The position numbers were made by a program, and so were the translations under genes. From positions 5,971 through 69,970 of the forward strand of contig CAZFRR010000065.1 in assembly GCA_964521405.1 (NCBI GenBank): DNA of 64,000 nt, given 5' to 3'. Positions 40,446 to 48,445 of the stretch are shown piece by piece. The number at the start of each line of letters is the position of its first letter. Position 1 is the first letter of the stretch. Origin of the DNA: SG8-41 sp964521405 (GTDB lineage Bacteria; Pseudomonadota; Gammaproteobacteria; Burkholderiales; SG8-41). The notes beneath the pieces were generated by a model, which was not told the origin of the DNA, ran no database searches, and was given only the letters and a program-made list of their open reading frames with translations.

Positions 40446-41306
40446 ATGACTTCCTTAGCCCTGTCGCTGATCCTCGCCGCCGCCGTCATCCACGCGAGCT
40501 GGAACTACCTCCTCAAGCGCTCGGGCGGCGGTGTCGTATTCGTGTGGCTGTTCGCCAGCCTCTCCGCGCTCATCTACCTGCCACTGGCGGGGCTCATCAT
40601 CTGGTGGGAAAAGCCTCAATTCGGGTGGGTGCATTACGGCCTGATGTTCGCGAGCGCGGTCCTGCATACCGTTTATTACCTGCTGCTCGACCGCGGCTAC
40701 CGCAGCGGCGACCTGTCGGTGGTCTACCCCATCGCCCGCGGCACTGGCCCGCTCATCACCGTGCTGTGCGCCGTGCTGCTGCTGGGCGAGCACCCGAGCG
40801 CGATCGCGATTGCCGGGGCGCTGCTCATCGGCGGCGGCGCGATCGCGCTGACGGGCGACCCGCGCAAGCTTCGCCAGTCCGGGAATCTTCACGCGGTCGG
40901 CTTCGCATTGCTGACCGGATGCATGATCGCCAGCTACACGCTGGTGGACAAGATCGCCGTCGCCGCCTGGCTGATCCCGCCGCTGGTGCAGGACTGGGCC
41001 ACCAACGTCGGCCGCGTGCTGCTGATGACGCCGATGGCGCTGAAGCGCAAGGCGGAGATCGCGCCCACCTGGCATCGCGCCAAAAAGGAAATCCTCGCGG
41101 TGGCGGTGCTTTGCCCGCTGTCCTACATCCTGGTGCTGACGGCGATGGTGTTCACGCCGGTAAGCTATGTCGCGCCGGCGCGCGAAATCAGCATTCTCGT
41201 TGCGGCGTTCATGGGAACGCAGTGGCTGGCGGAAGGCGACGTCAGGCGCCGGCTGGCCGCCGCCGGCGCGATGGTCGCCGGCATCATCTGCTTAGCCGTG
41301 GGCTGA
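40446..41306 (+). CDS. EamA/DMT-superfamily transporter
   Basis: A 286-aa inner-membrane protein with about ten hydrophobic segments in two EamA-like halves. Family features: LSLILAAAVIHASWNYLLK, YRSGDLSVVYPIARGTGPLI, ISILVAAFMGTQWLAEGD. Members export or exchange small metabolites; substrate is unknown. Start ATG 40446, with no strong ribosome site; it stands alone between a terminator and a large GAACCCG repeat. Confidence 0.9.
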   Translation: MTSLALSLILAAAVIHASWNYLLKRSGGGVVFVWLFASLSALIYLPLAGLIIWWEKPQFGWVHYGLMFASAVLHTVYYLLLDRGYRSGDLSVVYPIARGTGPLITVLCAVLLLGEHPSAIAIAGALLIGGGAIALTGDPRKLRQSGNLHAVGFALLTGCMIASYTLVDKIAVAAWLIPPLVQDWATNVGRVLLMTPMALKRKAEIAPTWHRAKKEILAVAVLCPLSYILVLTAMVFTPVSYVAPAREISILVAAFMGTQWLAEGDVRRRLAAAGAMVAGIICLAVG

Positions 41307-41316
41307 CCGCTGCCAC

Positions 41317-41513
41317 GTTCAAAGTTCAAGGTTCAAGGTTCAAGGTTCAAAGTTCAAGGTTCAAGATTGTCAGTGCGAGCTGCCGCTCGCGATTTTGAAC
41401 CCGGAACCCGGAACCCGGAACCCGGAACCCGGAACACGGAACCCGGAACCCGGAACCCGGAACCTGGAACCTGGAACCTGGAACTCGAAACTCGGAACCC
41501 GGAACCCGGAACT
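41317..41513. repeat. GTTCAAGG and GAACCCG tandem arrays after the EamA gene
   Basis: 41317-41366: about seven GTTCAAG/GTTCAAA units. 41397-41513: about sixteen GAACCCG, GAACCTG and GAACTCG units with a 7-bp period. The two arrays are inverted in their GTTC/GAAC core. Largest array of this family in the window. It separates convergent EamA and bamD genes. Confidence 0.93.
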
Positions 41514-41514
41514 C

Positions 41515-41537
41515 AATCGCCGACAATGTCGGCGATT
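41515..41537. terminator. Perfect 10-bp hairpin at the bamD stop
   Basis: AATCGCCGAC (41515-41524), AAT loop, GTCGGCGATT (41528-41537). It overlaps the bamD stop codon. No T tract follows on the minus strand, so this may be a weak terminator or 3'-end stabiliser. Confidence 0.6.
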
Positions 41538-42339
41538 ACCAGTTCCAGATCTGCCACCACGGAACGTCCTTCTTCGGGCCGCCCTTCAGGTAAACGCTAT
41601 TCGGGAAATTTCTCATCATCACGCGTTCGGCGTCGTCCCGCAGGTCATTCATGCCCAGGGCATCGTAGGCCTTGACCAGGATCAGCAGCCCTTCCTCGTT
41701 CGCCGGCGCCTGGGGGTAGGTCTTGAGCGCATACTGGGCGCGGTTGGCCGCCGCGACAAAGGCGCTGCGCTTCATGTAATAGCGCGCGACGTGCACCTCA
41801 TGCGAGGCGAGCGCATTCAGGAGATAATTCATCCGGGCAATGGCGTCCGGCGTGTAGCGGCTCTCCGGGAAACGGATCGCCAGGTCCTTGAACGCCTGGA
41901 ACGCCTCGGCTGCCGCCTTCGGGTCGCGCTCGGTGAGATCCTGCCCGCTCACGTAGCCCGCCCATCCCAGGTCATCGTTGAAATTGGCGAGACCCTTCAG
42001 ATAGTAGGCGTAGTCGACGTTGGGATGGTTGGGGTGGAGCTTGATGAAACGATCCGTAGCGGCCACGGCCTGCACCGGTTCGTTATCCTTGTAATAGGCG
42101 TAGGCGACCTCGATCTGGGCCTGCTGGGCAAAACGCCCGTACGGATAACGGGCCTCGAGCTTCTGATAGTACTTGATCGCCTGCTCGTAATTCCGGTTGT
42201 TGAGGTTGTCCTTCGCTTCGTTGTAGAGCTTCTGCGCCGACCAGCCCTTGGTTTCGTCCTCTGCCTCGCCCAGCAGGCCGCACGCGCCGATCAGCACGCC
42301 GATGAGTAGCGCTAGAATAGAACGAACGATGAACGACAT
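41536..42339 (-). CDS. bamD: Outer-membrane protein assembly factor BamD
   Basis: A 267-aa lipoprotein of the BAM complex. Signal peptide and lipobox (ALLIGVLIGACG), then about five TPR-like repeats: AQKLYNEAKDNLNNRNYEQA, YYQKLEARYPYGRFAQQAQ, AATDRFIKLHPNHPNVDYAY, ESRYTPDAIARMNYLLNALA. Length is normal. GGAGGT lies 7 nt before the ATG. Divergent from rluD with overlapping 5' ends, the usual betaproteobacterial pairing. Confidence 0.97.
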   Translation of the reverse strand: MSFIVRSILALLIGVLIGACGLLGEAEDETKGWSAQKLYNEAKDNLNNRNYEQAIKYYQKLEARYPYGRFAQQAQIEVAYAYYKDNEPVQAVAATDRFIKLHPNHPNVDYAYYLKGLANFNDDLGWAGYVSGQDLTERDPKAAAEAFQAFKDLAIRFPESRYTPDAIARMNYLLNALASHEVHVARYYMKRSAFVAAANRAQYALKTYPQAPANEEGLLILVKAYDALGMNDLRDDAERVMMRNFPNSVYLKGGPKKDVPWWQIWNW

Positions 42340-43336
42340 TGTGAAACCTCCGACAGCTGCAGAAAATTATAACTCAACCGATCCCGGCACGACTCCCATC
42401 AGGCTCGCCGTGCCCGCCGGGTGCGCCGGCATGCGGTTGGACCAGGCCCTGGCGCACTTGTTGCCGGCGCATTCGCGAAGCCGGCTCGCACAGTGGATCA
42501 AGGCCGGCCGCGTCAGCCTCGCCGGTCGCGCCGCGCCGCCCAAGAAAAAAGTCCGGGAGGGCGAAGCGATCGAGGTCCTGCCCTCCCTGGATCCGGCAGC
42601 GGCGGCGCATCGCGCGGAAGACATTCCGCTCGAAATCGTGCACGAGGACGGCGCACTGCTGGTCGTCAACAAGCCGGCCGGGCTTGTCGTTCACCCCGGC
42701 AGCGGCAACTGGCAGGGCACGCTGTTGAATGCCCTGCTGGGACATGCGCCGGCGCTTGCCGGCATACCGCGTGCGGGGATCGTACATCGCCTGGACAAGG
42801 ACACCAGCGGCCTCCTGGTCGTCGCCAGGACGCTCCCCGCCCAGACCCATCTCGTGCGTCAGCTCCAGGCGCGCAGCGTGAAGCGGGAATATCTTGCAGT
42901 GGTTCACGGCCGCATCGCGCGTGGCGGCAGGATCGACGCCCCCATCGGCCGCCATCCGGTCAAGCGCACAAAAATGGCGGTGAGCGCGCGCGGCCGCTCG
43001 GCGGTGACGCACTATGAGGTGCTCGAACGTTTTGCCCAGGCCACGCTGCTGCGCTGCCGGCTCGAAACCGGGCGCACCCACCAGATACGCGTGCATCTCG
43101 CTTCGCTGGGCCATCCGCTGATCGGTGACCCTGCTTATGGCAAACGCAACAGCACGATTCCCTTCAGCCGTCAGGCGCTGCACGCGGAACGGCTCGGACT
43201 GGTGCATCCGCAAACCGGAAAACCGATGAGCTGGCACGCCGAGCCCCCCGCCGACCTGCGGCAGTTGCTAGAAACCCTGCGCGAAACGCAAGGACAGCAC
43301 GAGAAACGAGCAACGAGCAACGAGTCACGCCGTTGA
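42329..43336 (+). CDS. rluD: Ribosomal large subunit pseudouridine synthase RluD
   Basis: About 335 aa. An S4 domain (about residues 30-85, GMRLDQALAHLLPAHSRSRLAQWI) is followed by the RluA-type catalytic domain with Asp in GIVHRLDKDTSGLLVVAR and the LETGRTHQIRVHLASLGHPLIGD block. It modifies helix 69 of 23S rRNA (U1911/1915/1917 in Escherichia coli). ATG 42329 overlaps the divergent bamD start by 11 bp; GTG 42341 would avoid this and is an alternative. The last dozen residues (HEKRATSNESRR) are encoded by an ACGAGAAACGAG repeat. Confidence 0.96.
   Translation: MNDIVKPPTAAENYNSTDPGTTPIRLAVPAGCAGMRLDQALAHLLPAHSRSRLAQWIKAGRVSLAGRAAPPKKKVREGEAIEVLPSLDPAAAAHRAEDIPLEIVHEDGALLVVNKPAGLVVHPGSGNWQGTLLNALLGHAPALAGIPRAGIVHRLDKDTSGLLVVARTLPAQTHLVRQLQARSVKREYLAVVHGRIARGGRIDAPIGRHPVKRTKMAVSARGRSAVTHYEVLERFAQATLLRCRLETGRTHQIRVHLASLGHPLIGDPAYGKRNSTIPFSRQALHAERLGLVHPQTGKPMSWHAEPPADLRQLLETLRETQGQHEKRATSNESRR
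43299..43329. repeat. ACGAGAA/ACGAGCA repeat at the rluD 3' end
   Basis: ACGAGAA, ACGAGCA, ACGAGCA, ACGAGTC units inside the rluD C-terminal codons. Same family as 14983-15073. Only one arm is present. Confidence 0.8.
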
Positions 43337-43338
43337 CG

Positions 43339-44124
43339 ATGAAATCGCCACACCCGGACTGGATCGTTCCCGACTGGCCCGCGCCGGCCAACGTCAAGGC
43401 CTTCATCACCACGCGGTCCGGTGGCGTCAGTGGCGGCGCCTTTGCCAGCCTGAATCTCGGGCTGCGCACGGATGACGACGCTCAGGCGGTCGCCGCCAAC
43501 CGCAAACGATTGTGCGAGTCGCTGCCGCAGCAGCCGCAATGGCTGAAGCAGGTGCACGGCGCCAGCGTCGTCGAGGCCGACCGGCTTGCCGGGGTGCCCG
43601 AGGCTGATGCGGCGATTGCCCGCCAACCGGATACGGTCTGCGCGGTGCTGGTGGCCGATTGCATACCGGTGCTGCTCGCCGACCGCGCCGGCACCACCGT
43701 CGCCATGGCTCACTGCGGATGGCGCGGGCTGGCAGGCGGGATCCTGGAAAACACGCTAATGCGAATGTCTCAGCCGCCTGGGCAAATCCTCGCCTATCTC
43801 GGCCCCGGCATCGGCCCGCGCGCTTTCGAAGTGGGCGCGGACGTGCGCGACGCATTCCTGGCAGTCGATGCACAGGCGGAAATCGCATTCAAACCACACG
43901 CCACCGGCAAATGGCTGGCCGACCTCTTTCTGCTCGCGCGCCAGCGCCTCGCCCGCGCCGGCCTGAGCAGCATTCACGGCGGAGAGCTGTGCACCTTTAC
44001 CGACTCACAGCGCTTCTTCTCCTATCGCCGCGACCGCACGACCGGCCGGATGGCAGCGGTCATTTGGCTGTCCGCCGAAACGGCGAACAGCCAAATGACC
44101 GGAGGGATGAAGGCGGAAGGATGA
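43339..44124 (+). CDS. pgeF: Peptidoglycan editing factor PgeF (YfiH, laccase-domain family)
   Basis: A 261-aa purine-nucleoside phosphorylase/YfiH-fold enzyme. The metal-site residues are visible: His in KQVHGASVVEAD, Cys in VLVADCIPVLLAD, His in MAHCGWRGLAGG. In Escherichia coli PgeF removes incorrectly placed amino acids from peptidoglycan precursors; homologues also act on purine nucleosides. ATG 43339 lies 2 bp after the rluD stop; TTG 43333 is possible. The rluD-pgeF pair is conserved. Confidence 0.95.
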   Translation: MKSPHPDWIVPDWPAPANVKAFITTRSGGVSGGAFASLNLGLRTDDDAQAVAANRKRLCESLPQQPQWLKQVHGASVVEADRLAGVPEADAAIARQPDTVCAVLVADCIPVLLADRAGTTVAMAHCGWRGLAGGILENTLMRMSQPPGQILAYLGPGIGPRAFEVGADVRDAFLAVDAQAEIAFKPHATGKWLADLFLLARQRLARAGLSSIHGGELCTFTDSQRFFSYRRDRTTGRMAAVIWLSAETANSQMTGGMKAEG

Positions 44125-44217
44125 AGGATGACCTTGCCCGGCGCGAGCCGGGAGAAGGCCCTTTCGCCTTTCCCCTTTTCCTTTTGCCTTTTGCCTTTTG
44201 CCTTTCGACTTCCGCCT
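44098..44217. repeat. GGATGAA and CCTTTTG tandem repeats before the ZIP gene
   Basis: 44100-44131: GGAGGGATGAAGGCGGAAGG-type units running over the pgeF stop codon. 44159-44217: TTTGCC/CCTTTTG units on a C/T-rich strand. The two are roughly inverted A/G-rich and C/T-rich arms. Confidence 0.78.
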
Positions 44218-44224
44218 TATCACG

Positions 44225-44230
44225 TATAAT
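44225..44230 (+). promoter_or_regulatory. Candidate -10 box for the ZIP gene
   Basis: TATAAT in CACGTATAATCCGC, 33 bp before the ATG at 44264. A TTTCGA -35-like hexamer lies 16 bp upstream at the end of the pyrimidine repeat. Confidence 0.5.
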
Positions 44231-44263
44231 CCGCGCCTCGTCTGAAACCCTGCAAAGATCTTG

Positions 44264-45040
44264 ATGACCCTCGCGTGGATACTGGCAGCGACCGTGGCGG
44301 GCGGCGTGCTCTCGGTCATTGCCGCAGCGGCAGTCGCGTTGAACGCGCGCGCTTCATGGGTCCCCATCCTCATCAGCTACGCGGTGGGCGCGCTGCTCGG
44401 CGCGGCGTTCCTGGAGATAATCCCCCACGCCTTCCAGATGAGCGACAGCATGGAACAGACGGCGGGCACCATCCTCGCCGGCATCCTGCTGTTCTTCGTG
44501 CTCGAGAAGCTGGTGCTGTGGCGCCATTGCCACGTCGAGCAATGTGAAGCGCACGACCCCCCGACCGCGCTGCATCACGATCACGGCCGCAGCGGCATGA
44601 TGATCATGATCGGCGACACCTTCCACAATTTCGTGGACGGGATCCTGATTGCCGCCGCGTTCCTCGCCAATCACGAGCTGGGCATCGTCACCGCGATCGC
44701 GATCATCGCCCACGAAGTGCCGCAGGAAGTGGGCGACTTTCTGATCCTGCTGCATTCAGGCTACAGCAAGAGCCGGGCGATGCTTCTCAACCTGCTCTCG
44801 AGCGCGGCAATGGTGGCTGGCGGCGTGCTCGCCTATTTTGCCCTGCAGACGCTGCAGCATTGGGTGCCGTCCCTGCTGGCGCTTGCCGCGGCGAGCATGC
44901 TCTACGTTTCGGTGGCCGACCTGATCCCCGGCCTGCACCGGCGCCCCGAGCTCGCCGCCACGCTGCAGCAGGTCGTGCTGATCGGGCTCGGCGTGCTCAC
45001 CATCTGGCTGGTGGGCGGCCTCGCGCATACGCACGCCTGA
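44264..45040 (+). CDS. ZIP-family divalent metal transporter
   Basis: A 258-aa membrane protein with about eight hydrophobic segments. A His-rich loop (ALHHDHGRSG) precedes the ZIP signature in helix IV, MIGDTFHNFVDGILIAAAFL, and helix V, AIIAHEVPQEVGDFLILL, with the metal-site His, Asn, Asp and Glu residues. It should import zinc or another divalent ion. Start ATG 44264, overlapping a TTG 3 bp upstream. No Zur-like box was recognised. Confidence 0.94.
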   Translation: MTLAWILAATVAGGVLSVIAAAAVALNARASWVPILISYAVGALLGAAFLEIIPHAFQMSDSMEQTAGTILAGILLFFVLEKLVLWRHCHVEQCEAHDPPTALHHDHGRSGMMIMIGDTFHNFVDGILIAAAFLANHELGIVTAIAIIAHEVPQEVGDFLILLHSGYSKSRAMLLNLLSSAAMVAGGVLAYFALQTLQHWVPSLLALAAASMLYVSVADLIPGLHRRPELAATLQQVVLIGLGVLTIWLVGGLAHTHA

Positions 45041-45096
45041 ACACGCGCCGGCAACGCACCCCGGCGAGGCCTGCCGCAAGAAAAGTATTCACTGTC

Positions 45097-45127
45097 TTGA
45101 AATACTGTCATCGGCGCGCCTTATACT
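45097..45127 (+). promoter_or_regulatory. Candidate sigma-70 promoter of phaC
   Basis: TTGAAA (45097-45102) and TATACT (45122-45127), spacer 19 bp. AGTATT/AATACT half-sites flank the -35 region and may be a weak operator. About 30 bp before the phaC ATG. Confidence 0.55.
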
Positions 45128-45157
45128 GGCAGGCTGGCAAGACCGCGACCGCATGTC

Positions 45158-46897
45158 ATGAGTAATTCCTCCGACAACCTGAATGCCGCATCCGGGCTGA
45201 TTGAAGCCTTCAACCGTCAGTTGCTGGCGAGCGTCGCCAGGCCGCTCGACCTCGACGCCAGCTTCGATCTCACGGAGATCCTACGCTCGCTGACGGATGG
45301 CCTCGCCCAGGATAGCGGTCGCTGGTTTGAGATCCAGAATCGCTACTACCGCCAGCGGCTCGAGCTATGGGCGGCCTATGTCGAGCCGCATCCCGGAGAG
45401 CCGGAGCCACCCGTCGTCGAAGCCGCGGCGTCCGACCGCCGCTTCCGCGCGCCTGAATGGCGCCAGGAGCCCTATTTCGATTACCTCTCGAGGTCCTACC
45501 TGCTGACGGCGCAATGGCTGCGCGAAATCGTGGATGCCGCCAGACTCGAGCCGCAAGCGAAACGCAAGGTTGAGTTCTACACGCGGCAGTTTGTCGACGC
45601 CATGTCGCCCGCCAACTTCGCCTGGAGCAATCCCGAAGCGATAAGGCTCGCCACTGAGACCGATGGCGAAAGCGTGGCGAGCGGGATGCGCAACCTCGCC
45701 GCCGACCTCGACCGCGGCATGATCTCGATGACCGACGAGTCCGCTTTCGAGGTCGGCCGCAATCTCGCCGTCACGCCGGGCGCGGTGATCTACCAGAATG
45801 ATTTCATGCAGCTGATCCAGTACCGCCCGGCGACGGACACCGTTCACGAGCGCCCGCTCATCATGGTGCCGCCCTGCATCAACAAGTACTACATACTCGA
45901 CCTCCAGCCGGAGAATTCCTTCGTGCGCTACGCCGTCGAGCGCGGGCACACCGTGTTCATGGTGTCGTGGCGGAACATGCCCCCCGAGATGGGGCGGGCA
46001 ACCTGGGACGATTACCTCGAGCACGGGGTCATGAAGGCCCTGTCGGTCGCGGCCGGGGCGTGCGGCGCCGAAAAAGTGAACGCGCTGGGTTTCTGCGTCG
46101 GCGGCACGCTCCTCGGTGCGGCGCTCGCCGTGCTGCGCGCCCGGGGAGATGAAAGCGTCGCAAGCCTCACGCTGCTCGCCGCCATGCTCGATTTCAGCGA
46201 CACCGGCGAGCTTTCCGTGTTCGTGGACGATGCCTACGTCGCGAAGCGCGAGCACGATTTCGCGGCGGGCGGCGTGCTGCCCGGGCGGGAGCTCGCCATC
46301 ACCTTTGCCAGCCTGCGCGCGAACGACCTCATCTGGCATTACGTGGTCAATAACTATCTCAAGGGCCGCACCCCCGAGCCGTTCGATCTCCTCTACTGGA
46401 ACAGCGACAGCACCAACCTGCCCGGGGCGATGTACAGCTATTACATTCGCAACACCTACCTTGAAAACAACCTGCGGGTGCCCGGCAAGCTTGCCATGTG
46501 CGGCGTGCCGGTGGACCTGGGGAAAGTGGACATGCCGGCGTACCTCCTCGCGACCCGCGAGGATCACATCGTGCCCTGGCGCACCGCCTATGCCAGCACC
46601 CGGCTGCTTGGGAGTAAAATCGAGTTCGTGCTCTCGGCCAGCGGGCACATCGCCGGCGTCATCAACCCAGCCTCGAAAAACCGCCGCAACTTCTGGTTGA
46701 ATCCGCAGCCGGAGGAAGACCCCGGAAAATGGCTGGCCGCGGCGAGCCCGCAGCCGGGCAGCTGGTGGAAGCACTGGGCTGACTGGCTTGCCCCGTTTGG
46801 CGGGCCGCAGGTTCCCGCGCGCGCGCGGCTGGGCGGTGAACAGTACCGGGAAATCGAACCGGCCCCGGGCCGTTACGTCAGGGAAAAAAGCGGATGA
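45158..46897 (+). CDS. phaC: Class I poly(3-hydroxyalkanoate) synthase
   Basis: A 579-aa PHA polymerase, joining 3-hydroxyacyl-CoA into granule polyester. N-terminal PhaC_N domain (about residues 70-240, YFDYLSRSYLLTAQWL), alpha/beta-hydrolase core with the lipase-like box GFCVGGT holding the active Cys, catalytic Asp in TREDHIVPW and His in SASGHIAGVINP. Length matches class I enzymes. Followed by phaB 57 bp downstream and phaR; phaA is absent from the window. Confidence 0.97.
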   Translation: MSNSSDNLNAASGLIEAFNRQLLASVARPLDLDASFDLTEILRSLTDGLAQDSGRWFEIQNRYYRQRLELWAAYVEPHPGEPEPPVVEAAASDRRFRAPEWRQEPYFDYLSRSYLLTAQWLREIVDAARLEPQAKRKVEFYTRQFVDAMSPANFAWSNPEAIRLATETDGESVASGMRNLAADLDRGMISMTDESAFEVGRNLAVTPGAVIYQNDFMQLIQYRPATDTVHERPLIMVPPCINKYYILDLQPENSFVRYAVERGHTVFMVSWRNMPPEMGRATWDDYLEHGVMKALSVAAGACGAEKVNALGFCVGGTLLGAALAVLRARGDESVASLTLLAAMLDFSDTGELSVFVDDAYVAKREHDFAAGGVLPGRELAITFASLRANDLIWHYVVNNYLKGRTPEPFDLLYWNSDSTNLPGAMYSYYIRNTYLENNLRVPGKLAMCGVPVDLGKVDMPAYLLATREDHIVPWRTAYASTRLLGSKIEFVLSASGHIAGVINPASKNRRNFWLNPQPEEDPGKWLAAASPQPGSWWKHWADWLAPFGGPQVPARARLGGEQYREIEPAPGRYVREKSG

Positions 46898-46954
46898 TGC
46901 TGAAGCAACCATCCGTGGATTGACTCAATTGGTTTTCAGCGTGGAGGAGCAAAC

Positions 46955-47698
46955 ATGGCACAAAGAGTAGCGGTCGTAACCGGCGGCATGGGCGGCCTGG
47001 GCGAGGCGATCTGCATCAAGCTCGCGCAGATGGGCAACATCGTGGTGACGACTTATTCCCCCAGCAATACCAAATCCGGTGAGTGGCTGAAGGAGATGAA
47101 GGCCAAAGGCCATCAAGTGCAGGCCGTGCCGGCAGACGTGGCTGATTTCGATTCCTGCCAGAAGGCGGTGGCGAGCATTGTGGCCCGGACCGGGCCCATC
47201 GACATCCTGGTCAACAACGCCGGCATCACCCGCGACATGACTTTCAAGAAAATGGGCAAGGTCGACTGGGATGCGGTGCTGCGCACCAACCTCGACAGCG
47301 TGTTCAACATGACGAAGCCGGTGTGCGACGCGATGGTCGACCGCGGCTGGGGCCGGATCATCAACATCTCGTCCATCAACGGCCAGAAAGGCGCGTTCGG
47401 CCAGACTAATTACTCCGCGGCCAAAGCCGGCATGCATGGGTTCACCAAGGCGCTGGCGCTGGAAGTCGCGCGCAAAGGCGTGACCGTCAACACGGTCTCT
47501 CCCGGTTACATCGGAACCAAAATGGTGCTGGCGGTTCCCAAGGAAGTGCTCGACGCCAAGATCATCCCGCAGATCCCGGTGGGCCGCCTCGGCAAGCCGG
47601 AAGAGATCGCCGGTCTGGTGGCCTACCTGTGCTCGGAGGAAGCCGCGTTCGTCACCGGCGCCAACATCGCGATCAACGGCGGCCAGCACATGTATTAA
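46955..47698 (+). CDS. phaB: Acetoacetyl-CoA reductase
   Basis: A 247-aa short-chain dehydrogenase that reduces acetoacetyl-CoA to (R)-3-hydroxybutyryl-CoA with NADPH, the monomer for phaC. Motifs: VVTGGMGGLGEAI, VNNAGITRDMTFKKM, catalytic NISSINGQKGAFGQTNYSAAK (Ser, Tyr, Lys, split by family insert) and PGYIGTKMV. GGAGGAG lies 7 nt before the ATG. The terminator-like hairpin at 47696-47730 overlaps the stop. Confidence 0.97.
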   Translation: MAQRVAVVTGGMGGLGEAICIKLAQMGNIVVTTYSPSNTKSGEWLKEMKAKGHQVQAVPADVADFDSCQKAVASIVARTGPIDILVNNAGITRDMTFKKMGKVDWDAVLRTNLDSVFNMTKPVCDAMVDRGWGRIINISSINGQKGAFGQTNYSAAKAGMHGFTKALALEVARKGVTVNTVSPGYIGTKMVLAVPKEVLDAKIIPQIPVGRLGKPEEIAGLVAYLCSEEAAFVTGANIAINGGQHMY

Positions 47699-47730
47699 TG
47701 ATGCGCCGCGAGATACCGGCCGCATCATTA
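47696..47730 (+). terminator. Terminator-like hairpin after phaB
   Basis: TAATGATGCG (47696-47705) and CGCATCATTA (47721-47730) are perfect 10-bp inverted repeats with a 15-base interior that can extend the stem. ATTT follows. It overlaps the phaB stop codon. Confidence 0.7.
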
Positions 47731-47759
47731 ATTTACCGATATTTTTCAATCCTTTAGCC

Positions 47760-47788
47760 TTGCATTCACCCCGTCTTGGTGAAATAAT
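47760..47788 (+). promoter_or_regulatory. phaR promoter with overlapping inverted repeat
   Basis: TTGCAT (47760-47765) and AATAAT (47783-47788), spacer 17 bp. TTCACC (47765-47770) and GGTGAA (around 47778-47783) are inverted half-sites within the spacer. PhaR represses itself in other bacteria, so this may be its operator; that is inference. Confidence 0.6.
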
Positions 47789-47818
47789 GATGCACCCCGG
47801 TACCACACGGTCATCCTC

Positions 47819-48445
47819 ATGACGCAATCGCCCCGGATCGTCAAGAAGTACCCGAATCGCCGGCTTTACGACACCGAAACAAGCAGTTACATCACGCTTG
47901 CGGACGTCAAGAAGCTGGTGCTGGAAACGGTTGCCTTCAAGGTGGAGGATGCCAAGACCCACGAGGACCTGACGCGCAGCATCCTGCTGCAAATCATCCT
48001 CGATGAGGAAACCGCGGGGGCGCCGATGTTCTCGAGCGACATGCTGTCGCAGATCATCCGCTTCTACGGCAACGCCATGCAGGGGATGATGGGCAGCTAT
48101 CTCGAGAAGAACATCCACACCTTCATCGAAATGCAGAAGCGCCTGCAGGACCAATCGCGGCAGATCTATGGCGACAACCCCATACTGGGCGCGGACGCGT
48201 GGAGCGAGTTCATCAAGATGCAGGGCCCCGCGATGCAGGGGCTGATGGGGAGCTATCTGGATCAGAGCGCCAACGCCTTCATGGAAATGCAGCAGAACCT
48301 GCAGCAGCAAACCCGCAATCTCTTCGGCAACTTCCCGTTCCCCACCTTCACGGGCGGCGCACCGCGCCCGACGGGCGACGCCAAATCACCGGGGTCGCCG
48401 GCGCATGACAGCGGCAAAAAAGAAGGCGGCGAAGGCAAGCCCTGA
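47819..48445 (+). CDS. phaR: Polyhydroxyalkanoate synthesis repressor PhaR
   Basis: A 208-aa PHA granule-sensing repressor. N-terminal DNA-binding PHB_acc_N domain (IVKKYPNRRLYDTETSSYI), then two PHB_acc repeats (MFSSDMLSQIIRFYGNAMQG and a second MMGSYLEKN-like copy), with Met/Gln-rich helices thought to bind PHB. The tail is Gly/Lys-rich. It controls phasin and its own gene in other bacteria. Its 3' end overlaps the rimO start by 41 bp. Confidence 0.96.
   Translation: MTQSPRIVKKYPNRRLYDTETSSYITLADVKKLVLETVAFKVEDAKTHEDLTRSILLQIILDEETAGAPMFSSDMLSQIIRFYGNAMQGMMGSYLEKNIHTFIEMQKRLQDQSRQIYGDNPILGADAWSEFIKMQGPAMQGLMGSYLDQSANAFMEMQQNLQQQTRNLFGNFPFPTFTGGAPRPTGDAKSPGSPAHDSGKKEGGEGKP

Noticed and set aside
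41317..41513. CRISPR-like array
   Set aside because: Seven-base tandem units without spacers; no cas genes in the window.
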